Below are positions 33,217 to 40,568 of a DNA stretch of 64,000 nt, piece by piece. Source of the stretch: Methylobacterium sp. 17Sr1-1. GTDB lineage: Bacteria > Pseudomonadota > Alphaproteobacteria > Rhizobiales > Beijerinckiaceae. Under the pieces are notes generated by a model. The model saw nothing but the letters and a program-made list of their open reading frames with translations, was not told the origin of the DNA and did no database searches. Made by a program: the position numbers and the translations under genes. The stretch spans positions 2,952,001-3,016,000 of the forward strand of contig NZ_CP029552.1 of assembly GCF_003173775.1 (NCBI RefSeq), given 5' to 3'. How positions within the stretch are numbered: position 1 is the stretch's first letter; the number at the start of each line of letters is the position of its first letter.

Positions 33217-34143
33217 ATGAAGCGGCTGATCGGAATGGTGCTGGCGGCGGGGTTCCTCGCCCGCCCGGCCATCGCGGACGACCTCTCCCTCTGGTCGGTC
33301 TACGACAAGACGTTGCGGTCGGCGAAGTACATCGACCTCACCCACGCCTTCGCGCCGGTGCAGCCGGTCTGGCCGGGCTTTGCCGGCGCGACGTTCAAGC
33401 CGGCCCGGGCCGGGCGCACGCTGGAGGGGTTCGCCAAGGAAGGCGACGTCTTCACCTACGAGACCCACGGCTTCGTCGCCACCGCCTACGACCTGCCGAC
33501 CGACCAGTACGGCACCCAGCTCGACCCGCCGGCGCACTGGAATCCCCGCGGCGCGACGATCAGCGACCTGCCGGCGACCTACACCCTGCGCCCGCTCGCG
33601 GTGATCGACATCTCGCAGAAGGTCATCCGCGACGAGGGCTATCACCTTCAGGTCGCCGACGTGACGGCCTGGGAGGAGCGGCACGGCCGCATCCCGGCCG
33701 GCGCCGTCGTGATGGTGCGCTCCGACTGGTCGAAGCGCTGGGGCGAGGCCGAGCGCTTCCGGCAGAAGCCGTTTCCGGGGGTGAGCCTCGCGGCGCTGCA
33801 GTTCCTGCACCTCGAGCGCAAGATCCTGTTCCACGGCCACGAGCCCCTCGACACCGACACGACGCCGACTCTCGAGGGCGAGGCCTGGCTGATGCACAAC
33901 AACTTCGCGCAAGCCGAGGGCGTGACCAACCTCGACCTCGTGCCCGAGGCCGGCGCCCTGGTGGCGATCGGCTTCGCCAAGCCGCTCGGCGGCACCGGGG
34001 GCTATGCCCGCTACGTCGCCATCGCGCCGGCGGGCTGGCCGCACGGCGTCAGCGTCGACGCGGTGCCGGGCGCGCCGCTGCCGCTGCAACCCGCGCCGCT
34101 CAAGCGCGACGCCGACGGGGTGATGCGGCCGACGGGGCCGTGA
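33217..34143 (+). CDS. Exported cyclase-family (kynurenine formamidase-like) protein
   Basis: A 308-residue protein with a signal peptide (A-G-F-L-A-R-P-A-I-A, cleavage near residue 20) and a cyclase/KynB fold. The usual metal motif HxGTHxDxPxH reads D-Q-Y-G-T-Q-L-D-P-P-A-H here, so two of the histidines are replaced while the aspartate and last histidine remain; this variant is known to me from other exported cyclase-family proteins. I-D-L-T-H-A-F near residue 40 and F-H-G-H-E near 210 supply other conserved histidines. The substrate is unknown. ATG 33217 is chosen because it gives the signal peptide. Confidence 0.82.
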   Translation: MKRLIGMVLAAGFLARPAIADDLSLWSVYDKTLRSAKYIDLTHAFAPVQPVWPGFAGATFKPARAGRTLEGFAKEGDVFTYETHGFVATAYDLPTDQYGTQLDPPAHWNPRGATISDLPATYTLRPLAVIDISQKVIRDEGYHLQVADVTAWEERHGRIPAGAVVMVRSDWSKRWGEAERFRQKPFPGVSLAALQFLHLERKILFHGHEPLDTDTTPTLEGEAWLMHNNFAQAEGVTNLDLVPEAGALVAIGFAKPLGGTGGYARYVAIAPAGWPHGVSVDAVPGAPLPLQPAPLKRDADGVMRPTGP

Positions 34144-34182
34144 GGAGGAGCCGATGACGATGCAGGGCTGCCACCTACCCGG

Positions 34183-34608
34183 TTAATCCATCCCGGGCTT
34201 CCCGCCCCGCAGCTTCTTCACGTCCCCCCGCCGGCCCTTCTCCTCCAGCCTCCGCTTCTTCGAGGCAAGGGTCGGGCGGGTCGGGCGGCGCGGGGTCGGG
34301 GGTACGGCGGCCTCGCGGACGAGATCGGCCAGGCGCTCGCGCGCCTCGGCGCGGTTGCGCTCCTGGGTACGGTGGGTCTGGGCGGTGATGACCAGCACGC
34401 CCTCCGCGGTGAGCCGCCGCCCGGCGAGCTTCATCAGGCGGATCGCCACGGCGTTCGGCAGCGAGGGCGAGCGCCGCACGTCGAAGCGCAGTTGCACCGC
34501 CGACGAGACCTTGTTGACGTTCTGGCCGCCCGGACCGGAGGCGCGCACGAAGCTCTCCTCCAGCTCGGACTCGTCGAGGGTGATCCAGGGCGTGCATTCG
34601 AGACCCAC
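34183..34608 (-). CDS. arfB: Ribosome-rescue peptidyl-tRNA hydrolase ArfB
   Basis: A 141-residue release-factor-like protein that frees stalled ribosomes without a stop codon. The catalytic GGQ is at residues 27-29 in S-G-P-G-G-Q-N-V-N-K-V, and the lysine/arginine-rich tail (R-P-T-L-A-S-K-K-R-R-L-E-E-K-G-R-R) that enters the mRNA channel is complete. I start at GTG 34608, which gives the usual ArfB length; the frame is open for another 33 codons that overlap the helicase gene on the other strand. Confidence 0.93.
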   Translation of the reverse strand: MGLECTPWITLDESELEESFVRASGPGGQNVNKVSSAVQLRFDVRRSPSLPNAVAIRLMKLAGRRLTAEGVLVITAQTHRTQERNRAEARERLADLVREAAVPPTPRRPTRPTLASKKRRLEEKGRRGDVKKLRGGKPGMD

Positions 34609-34679
34609 GACGGCGCTCCCGAGAACCGATTGAGGCCGCCGCCATCCCACGAAACCGCTGCGCGCGCTACATCGGGGGC

Positions 34680-37274
34680 GTGCCCAAGACATCCGCCCCC
34701 AAAACATCCTCCCCCAAGACGGCGGCCCGCACGGTCTCCGCTCCCGGGCGATCCGTTTCGCCGCCAGTCTCCGCCCTCCCCACCGCCTTCGCGGGCTGGT
34801 TCGCGGCGCGAGGCTGGGCGCCGCGGCCGCACCAGCTCGCCCTGCTGGCGGCGGCGCAAGCCGGGCGCTCGGCCCTGCTGGTGGCGCCGACCGGGGCCGG
34901 CAAGACGCTGGCGGGCTTCCTCCCCACCCTGGTCGAGCTGGCGGAGGGGACGCCCAAGGGGGGCCTGCACACCCTCTACATCTCGCCGCTCAAGGCGCTC
35001 GCGGTCGACATCGCCCGCAACCTCGACGCGCCGGTCGCCGGCCTCGGGCTGGAGCAGAGAATCCGGATCGAGACCCGCACCGGCGACACCCCGTCGCACA
35101 AGCGCAGCCGCCAGGTCGCCCGCCCGCCCCACATCCTGCTCACCACGCCCGAGCAGCTGGCGCTGCTGATCGCCCACCGCGAGGCGGCCGAATTGTTCTC
35201 GGGCCTCAGGCGCGTGGTCCTTGACGAGTTGCACGCCCTCGTCACCTCGAAGCGCGGCGACCTCCTGAGCCTCGGCCTCGCCCGCCTGCACCGGCTGGCG
35301 CCCGGCCTCGCCATGACCGGCCTGTCGGCGACGGTGCGCGAGCCCGATGCGCTCCGTCGCTACCTGGTGCCGCAAGGAAGCGGGCAAGGAACCGGAGAAG
35401 CGCCCGAACCGGCGATGGCCGACCTCATCACCGTCGAGGGCGGGGCGCGCGCCGACCTGCGCATGCTGGAGACCGGCCGCACCCTGCCGCTCGCCGGGCA
35501 CACGGCGTGGCAATCGATGCCGGCAGTCTACGACCTGATCCGGCAGCACAAGCTGGTCCTGGTCTTCGTCAACACGCGGCTCCAGGCCGAATACACCTTC
35601 CAGGAACTCTGGAACCTCAACGACGACGGGCTGCCGATCGCCCTCCATCACGGCTCCCTCGACGCCACCCAGCGCCGGAAGGTCGAGGCCGCGATGGCGG
35701 CGGGCGTGCTTCGCGCCGTGGTCTGCACCGCGACCCTCGATCTCGGCATCGACTGGGGCGACGTCGACCTCGTGATCAATATCGGGGCGCCGAAGGGGGC
35801 AAGCCGGATCATGCAGCGGATCGGCCGGGCCAACCACCGCATGGACGAGCCGTCCAAGGCCTATCTGGTGCCGGCCAACCGGTTCGAGATGCTGGAATGC
35901 CGCGCCGCCCTCGACGCCGTCGAGGAGGCGGCGCAGGACACGCCGGATCCGCGCCTCGGCGCCCTCGACGTGCTGGCCCAGCACGTGCTCGGCATGGCCT
36001 GCGCCGGGCCGTTCTCCGAGGACGACCTCTACGACGAGGTGCGGGCCGCCTCCCCCTACGCCGACCTGACCCGTGACGATTTCGGGCTCGTGCTCGATTA
36101 CGTCGCCACCGGCGGCTACGCGCTCCGGGCCTACGAGCGCTTCGCCAAGATCCTGCGCGGGCCGGACGGGCTGTGGCGGGTGCGCGACGCCCGCACCGCG
36201 CAGCAGTACCGGATGAATATCGGCACGATCATCGAGTCGACCAAGGTCAAGGTGCGGCTCGCCCGGCGCAACCGCACCAAGCCCGGCAGCGTGCTGCCGG
36301 CGGGGGGCAAGGTGCTCGGCGAGATCGAGGAGGATTTCGCCGAGACCCTGACCGTCGGCGACACCTTCCTGTTCGCCGGCGAGATCCTGCGCTTCGAGGG
36401 CCTGCACGAGGACGAGGCGCTGGTCACCCGCGGGCCCCCGGGCACCGACCCGGCGATCCCGAGCTACGCCGGATCGAAATTCCCGCTCTCGACCTTCCTC
36501 GCCGCCCGGGTGCGGGCGCTGATCGCCGATCCCTTCGAGTGGGACCGCCTGCCGGCGCAGGTCGCCGATTACCTGGTGCAGCAGCGCCGGCGCTCGGTGC
36601 TGCCGGGCCCGCGCGACCTCCTGGTCGAGACGTTTCCGCGCGCCAACCGCTACTATCTCGCCTGCTTCCCCTTCGAGGGGCGCCTCGCCCACCAGACGCT
36701 CGGCATGCTGCTGACCCGGCGGCTGGAGCGGGCCGGGATGCGGCCGCTGGGCTTTGCCGCCAACGATTACGGCCTCGCGGTCTTCGGGACCCGCGACCTG
36801 TCGGAGCGCATCGGTCGCGAGCCCGGCTTCCTCGACGGGCTGTTCGCGCAGGACATGCTCGGCGACGACCTCGAGGAGTGGCTCGACGAATCGGCGATGA
36901 TGAAGCGCACCTTCCGCCAATGCGCGGTGATCGCCGGGCTGATCGAGCGGCGGCATCCGGGCCTGCGCAAGACGGGCCGACAGGTCACGATCTCGACCGA
37001 CCTGATCTACGACGTGCTGCGCAAGCACCAGCCCGGCCACCTGCTGCTGCGGGCGGCGCGGCAGGATGCGGCAACCGGACTCCTCGACGTGGCCCGCCTC
37101 GGTATGATGCTTGCGCGCATCCAGGGGCGAATCATCCACAAGGCCCTCGACCGGGTGTCGCCGCTCGCCGTGAACGTGATGCTCGAGATCGGGCGCGAGC
37201 GGGTCTACGGCGAGGGCGCGGACGAGATCCTGGCCGAGGCCGAGGCGGCTCTGCTCGACGAGGCGCTGGCGTGA
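34680..37274 (+). CDS. Ligase-associated DNA-damage-response DExH-box helicase (Lhr-like)
   Basis: An 864-residue superfamily 2 helicase. Walker A (A-P-T-G-A-G-K-T) is near residues 69-76, the D-E-L-H box near 182, and S-A-T motif III near 220; motif VI is in Q-R-I-G-R-A-N-H-R. Lysine-proline-rich residues 1-30 are probably disordered. The size matches the short Lhr-like helicases that are encoded with a ligase and the nuclease PdeM in many bacteria. It starts with GTG 34680 and its end overlaps the start of the pdeM-like gene (GTGA). The ligase and exonuclease partners are not in this window. Confidence 0.92.
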   Translation: MPKTSAPKTSSPKTAARTVSAPGRSVSPPVSALPTAFAGWFAARGWAPRPHQLALLAAAQAGRSALLVAPTGAGKTLAGFLPTLVELAEGTPKGGLHTLYISPLKALAVDIARNLDAPVAGLGLEQRIRIETRTGDTPSHKRSRQVARPPHILLTTPEQLALLIAHREAAELFSGLRRVVLDELHALVTSKRGDLLSLGLARLHRLAPGLAMTGLSATVREPDALRRYLVPQGSGQGTGEAPEPAMADLITVEGGARADLRMLETGRTLPLAGHTAWQSMPAVYDLIRQHKLVLVFVNTRLQAEYTFQELWNLNDDGLPIALHHGSLDATQRRKVEAAMAAGVLRAVVCTATLDLGIDWGDVDLVINIGAPKGASRIMQRIGRANHRMDEPSKAYLVPANRFEMLECRAALDAVEEAAQDTPDPRLGALDVLAQHVLGMACAGPFSEDDLYDEVRAASPYADLTRDDFGLVLDYVATGGYALRAYERFAKILRGPDGLWRVRDARTAQQYRMNIGTIIESTKVKVRLARRNRTKPGSVLPAGGKVLGEIEEDFAETLTVGDTFLFAGEILRFEGLHEDEALVTRGPPGTDPAIPSYAGSKFPLSTFLAARVRALIADPFEWDRLPAQVADYLVQQRRRSVLPGPRDLLVETFPRANRYYLACFPFEGRLAHQTLGMLLTRRLERAGMRPLGFAANDYGLAVFGTRDLSERIGREPGFLDGLFAQDMLGDDLEEWLDESAMMKRTFRQCAVIAGLIERRHPGLRKTGRQVTISTDLIYDVLRKHQPGHLLLRAARQDAATGLLDVARLGMMLARIQGRIIHKALDRVSPLAVNVMLEIGRERVYGEGADEILAEAEAALLDEALA

Positions 37275-38029
37275 CACCGGAGGGCGCCCCGCTCCGCTTG
37301 AAGGACTGTGACATCGTGGCGCTGCCGCTGAAGCTCGAGAAGACCCACAAGACCCCCGGCGTGACGCTCGCCGGCGAGACCCTCGCCCTCGACCTCAGCG
37401 GCGGGCTGTGGCTGCCGGAGCACCGCACCCTCGTGGTCTCCGACCTGCACCTGGAGAAGGGCTCCGCCTTCGCGGCGCGCTCGGGCCAGTTCCTGCCGCC
37501 CTACGACACCCGCGAGACGCTGGCCTGCCTGCACGAGGCGGTGGCGCGGCTCGACCCGGCCTGCGTCGTGGCCTTGGGCGATTCCTTCCACGACGCGCAG
37601 GGGCCGGCCCGCCTCGCGGTCGAGGACCGCGCGCTCATCGCCGCCCTGCAGGAGGGCCGCGACTGGGTCTGGATCACCGGCAACCACGACCGGGCGATCC
37701 AGGACGGCATCGGCGGCCGCTTCGCCGACCTCCTGACGATCGGCGGCCTGACGCTCCGGCACGAGCCGGCGGCGGCGCCTGAGACCGGCGAGGTCGCCGG
37801 CCACTACCACCCGGTCGGCAAGGTCGCGATGCGCGGCCGCGCCGTGCGCCGGCGCTGCTTCGTCCTCGACGCGACGCGCCTCGTGATGCCCGCCTTCGGA
37901 TCGCTGACCGGCGGGCTCAACGTGCGCTCCGAGACGTTCGACGGGCTGTTTCCCGGCGGGTTCACCGCGCACCTGATCGGGGACGGGCGGGTTTTCGCGA
38001 TTGCGCGGACGATGTTGACGCGGGAGTGA
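37271..38029 (+). CDS. pdeM: Ligase-associated metallophosphoesterase (PdeM-like nuclease)
   Basis: A 252-residue calcineurin-like phosphoesterase. Metal motifs appear in order: S-D-L-H-L-E-K-G (about 57), L-G-D-S-F-H-D, G-N-H-D and G-H-Y-H-P. It opens at GTG 37271, overlapping the helicase stop, and an in-frame later start is possible because the first 20 residues are less conserved-looking. The pairing with the Lhr-like helicase is the main reason to call it PdeM, a family implicated in single-strand DNA repair. Confidence 0.9.
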   Translation: MTPEGAPLRLKDCDIVALPLKLEKTHKTPGVTLAGETLALDLSGGLWLPEHRTLVVSDLHLEKGSAFAARSGQFLPPYDTRETLACLHEAVARLDPACVVALGDSFHDAQGPARLAVEDRALIAALQEGRDWVWITGNHDRAIQDGIGGRFADLLTIGGLTLRHEPAAAPETGEVAGHYHPVGKVAMRGRAVRRRCFVLDATRLVMPAFGSLTGGLNVRSETFDGLFPGGFTAHLIGDGRVFAIARTMLTRE

Positions 38030-38076
38030 GCCGCGCCATCCTACGATTCCTACGCGGCCTTCAAGTCGAGCGCGTC

Positions 38077-38109
38077 CCCCCTCTCCTGTGTGGGAGAGGG
38101 GATCCCGCG
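38077..38109. repeat. Half element of palindromic family B
   Basis: CCCCCTCTCCTGTGTGGGAGAGGGG followed by ATCCCGCG repeats one arm and the outer flank of the 22601-22757 element. It lies between the convergent pdeM and DUF3429 genes. Confidence 0.7.
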
Positions 38110-38141
38110 ATTTATTCTGATCGCTGGATTGTCGTCGAATA

Positions 38142-38579
38142 CTACGAGGATCCTAGAAACCCCGCCGCCAGCAGCGCCAGCCCGGCCACCCCCGACAGCA
38201 CCAGCCGCAACCGCCCGAGCCAGACCGGCACCAGCCCGCGCCGCGGCAGGTCCTGGTCGACGAGGCCCCAGGCGAGCACCAGGGCGCCGAGCGCCCGCAG
38301 GTCCCAGGGCGCCGGCGCGAACAGGGCCGCCCAGGCGATGAGCGAGGGCACCACCGACACAGCGTAGTCGACGCCCCTCCCCTCCGGCGAGGCGGCGGCG
38401 GCGCCCCAGCGCAGGCCGCCGAGGAACGAGGCGATCACGGCGCCGTAGGCCGCGAGCAGCGGGCGCGGCGCCAGCCCGAACGGCGACTGGCCGAGGATCA
38501 CCAGGGCGGCGAGCCCCAGGAACGGTATCAGGCCCGCACCACCGAGGATCAGGGCGGCGGGGGACGCGGCGCGGTGCAT
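38142..38579 (-). CDS. DUF3429 membrane protein
   Basis: A 145-residue protein with about four to five membrane helices. It opens A-A-L-I-L-G-G-A-G-L-I-P-F-L-G-L-A, then Y-G-A-V-I-A-S-F-L-G-G-L-R-W-G near residue 50, and V-P-S-L-I-A-W near 80: the DUF3429 pattern. It starts one base past the stop of the TIGR02186-type gene on the same strand, so it is the last gene of that operon. Function unknown. Confidence 0.8.
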   Translation of the reverse strand: MHRAASPAALILGGAGLIPFLGLAALVILGQSPFGLAPRPLLAAYGAVIASFLGGLRWGAAAASPEGRGVDYAVSVVPSLIAWAALFAPAPWDLRALGALVLAWGLVDQDLPRRGLVPVWLGRLRLVLSGVAGLALLAAGFLGSS

Positions 38580-39341
38580 TCAGTCTCTCCGGAAGATCAC
38601 GCTGGCGAGCCAGCCGGAGATGAGCGCGAGGGCGCCGGCGGCAAGTCCATAGGCCAGCGACCAATCGCGGGCCACCGTCGCGATCCCCTGCTCGAGGCCG
38701 GACTTGACGAGGTCGAACCGCGCCTCCTGCCGCGCGAGCGGCACGCCGCCGGCGAGCAGCAGCACCTCGACGTCGTAGGAACCGACCGGCGCGGTCGCCG
38801 GCAACGGCGCGGTGGCGCGGAAGACCGTGGGCGACAGGAACCGCATCCCCGCCTCGTTCTCGTTGAACAGGCGCTCGCGCCGACGCAGACGCAGCAGCGC
38901 CCGGCGAAAAGGGTCGTCCGGCGCCGGCGCCGCGAGGGTCAGGTCGGGAGCGGCCACGATGGCCGTGAGGCCGAGCCGCAGGCGCCGGCGGGTCGGCTCG
39001 TCGGCGATCTCGGCCAGGGGGCGGGAGGACAAGACCGCCAGGAAGCTCGGCACCTCGGCGAATTTCTGCTGGCCGCGATTGACCCAGACCGGGCCGAGGG
39101 CCTCCTTCTCGCGCACGGTCAGGGCCTGGCGCGGACCCCGGATCGTCGCCACCACGTCGTAGCCGCCGGAGCGCGCCGCCGCCTGCCCGTCGCGCTCGAT
39201 GGCGCCGAACACCGCGACCGACGTGCCCGCATAGGTCGAGGTGACGGCGAGCCGGTTGAACGACAGGCTGACGACGAGGGATTCCGCCCGGGCCGGGCCC
39301 GCGGCGAGCAGGGCCACCAGGATGGCGAAAACGGCGCGCAT
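38580..39341 (-). CDS. TIGR02186-type membrane-anchored protein
   Basis: A 253-residue protein with a signal peptide (A-V-F-A-I-L-V-A-L-L-A-A-G-P-A-R-A), a periplasmic beta-rich domain containing V-S-L-S-F-N-R-L-A-V-T-S-T-Y-A-G near residue 30 and a C-terminal membrane helix (about 228-248) followed by arginines. This layout and its place beside a TauE/SafE permease fit the TIGR02186 family. The start is repeated three times in 33-base units, so 39374 and 39407 are also in-frame ATGs; I chose 39341 because it directly precedes the signal core. The one at 39407 overlaps the stop of the permease gene. Confidence 0.82.
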   Translation of the reverse strand: MRAVFAILVALLAAGPARAESLVVSLSFNRLAVTSTYAGTSVAVFGAIERDGQAAARSGGYDVVATIRGPRQALTVREKEALGPVWVNRGQQKFAEVPSFLAVLSSRPLAEIADEPTRRRLRLGLTAIVAAPDLTLAAPAPDDPFRRALLRLRRRERLFNENEAGMRFLSPTVFRATAPLPATAPVGSYDVEVLLLAGGVPLARQEARFDLVKSGLEQGIATVARDWSLAYGLAAGALALISGWLASVIFRRD

Positions 39342-39429
39342 CAGCGCGCCTCCACGCGCAGGAACGGCGCGCATCAGCGCGCCTCCATGGGCGAAAACGG
39401 CGCGCATCAGCGCGCCTCCTGGACCACGA
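39331..39429 (-). repeat. Three 33-base repeats at a gene junction
   Basis: ACGGCGCGCATCAGCGCGCC plus TCC recurs at 39331, 39364 and 39397, exactly 33 bases apart. Each unit contains a TGATG stop-start overlap read on the minus strand; only the outermost one coincides with the true end of the upstream permease gene. Confidence 0.85.
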
Positions 39430-40330
39430 TCGAGAACGGCTCCTCGGGCCGCAGGCCCAGCTCGACCGCGAAGCGCAGGCCCACCGCCAGGACCAGGATG
39501 GCGAGGAGAAACCGAAAATACTCCGAGCGCAGGTTGCGCCCGGCCCGCGCGCCGAACTGCGCCCCGAACACCCCGCCGGCGATCAGGATCACCGCCAGCA
39601 CGATGTCGACCGCCTGGTTCTGCACCGCGTGCAGCACCAGCGCGACGAAGCTGGTGCAGACGATCTGGAATTGCGAGGTGCCGACCACCACGCCGGTCGG
39701 TACCCGCATCAGGTAGAGCAGCGCCGGGACCAGGATGAAGCCGCCGCCGATGCCGAGCACCGCGCCGGCAAAGCCCACGAACAGCGCGAGGCCGAGGATC
39801 GGGATCACGCTGGCATAGAGGCGCGAGCGCGGAAACCGGATCCGCAGCGGCCAGGCCAGGTAGGCGGCGTGGTCGCCGCCGAGCCGCGCCGGGCGGGGCC
39901 GGCCGCGGTGGCGGGCCCAGGCGCTGCGCATGGATTCCGCCAGCATCAGCCCGCCCACCACCGTGAACAGCGTCACGTAGGCGACCGTGATGACGAGGTC
40001 GAGCTGGCCGGCCCGCCGCATGGCGGCGAAGAACCAGACGCCGAGGCTGGTGCCGACGAAGCCCCCCAGCACCAGGACGAGGCCGAGCCGCAGGTCGAGG
40101 GCGTTGCGCCGGAGCGCCGCCAGCACGCTGGTGGCCGAGGAGGCGACGATCGGGGCGGTCTGGGTCGCGACGGCGATGGCCGGCGGGATGCCCATCACGA
40201 TCAGGATCGGGGTCATCAGGAAGCCGCCGCCGATGCCGAACAGCCCCGAGACGAAGCCGACCGCCGCGCCGAGCCCGAGGAGGACGAGGACGCTGACCGG
40301 CATCTCGGCGATCGGAAGGTAGATCTGCAA
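39407..40330 (-). CDS. TauE/SafE-family sulfite/sulfonate exporter-like permease
   Basis: A 307-residue membrane protein with about eight helices in two halves, each opening with the family motif: G-F-V-S-G-L-F-G-I-G-G-G-F-L near residue 30 and F-A-G-A-V-L-G-I-G-G-G-F-I near 195. Such permeases move organosulfur or sulfite anions. The first possible start is TTG 40330; an ATG at M-P-V-S-V-L-V ten codons in is also possible. It heads a minus-strand operon with the TIGR02186-type and DUF3429 genes. Confidence 0.9.
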   Translation of the reverse strand: MQIYLPIAEMPVSVLVLLGLGAAVGFVSGLFGIGGGFLMTPILIVMGIPPAIAVATQTAPIVASSATSVLAALRRNALDLRLGLVLVLGGFVGTSLGVWFFAAMRRAGQLDLVITVAYVTLFTVVGGLMLAESMRSAWARHRGRPRPARLGGDHAAYLAWPLRIRFPRSRLYASVIPILGLALFVGFAGAVLGIGGGFILVPALLYLMRVPTGVVVGTSQFQIVCTSFVALVLHAVQNQAVDIVLAVILIAGGVFGAQFGARAGRNLRSEYFRFLLAILVLAVGLRFAVELGLRPEEPFSIVVQEAR

Positions 40331-40365
40331 CGACGGGGCGGATCCGGTGCGGCGGGGATCCCCGC

Positions 40366-40441
40366 TCTAGAGCATTTTCCGACCGAGTGGATCCCGGTTC
40401 GTCGTCGAAAATGCGGCAAGATCAGAGATCTAGAGCGCTCC
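40366..40441. repeat. Intergenic repeat of the AGAGCATTTTCC type
   Basis: TCTAGAGCATTTTCCGAC...GTCGTCGAAAATGC forms an inverted repeat with a central GATCCCGG, followed by a second TCTAGAGCGCTC. A very similar short sequence is scattered through genomes of Methylobacterium and relatives, by recall. It lies just upstream of the permease start and downstream of podJ. Confidence 0.6.
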
Positions 40442-40568
40442 ACGATTGCAACGCGATCGAGACCATGTCGCGCCGCGGGGGAAACCGCCGGCACCGGACG
40501 CGGTCGGGCGCGAACCGGCCGGTCCGCGCCCGTCGATCTCGGCTGTGGCTTCGAGTGTTTCGGCGTGC

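Noticed and set aside
34434..37277. Open frame of 947 codons on the minus strand
   Set aside because: Antisense to the Lhr-like helicase gene, which has complete helicase motifs.
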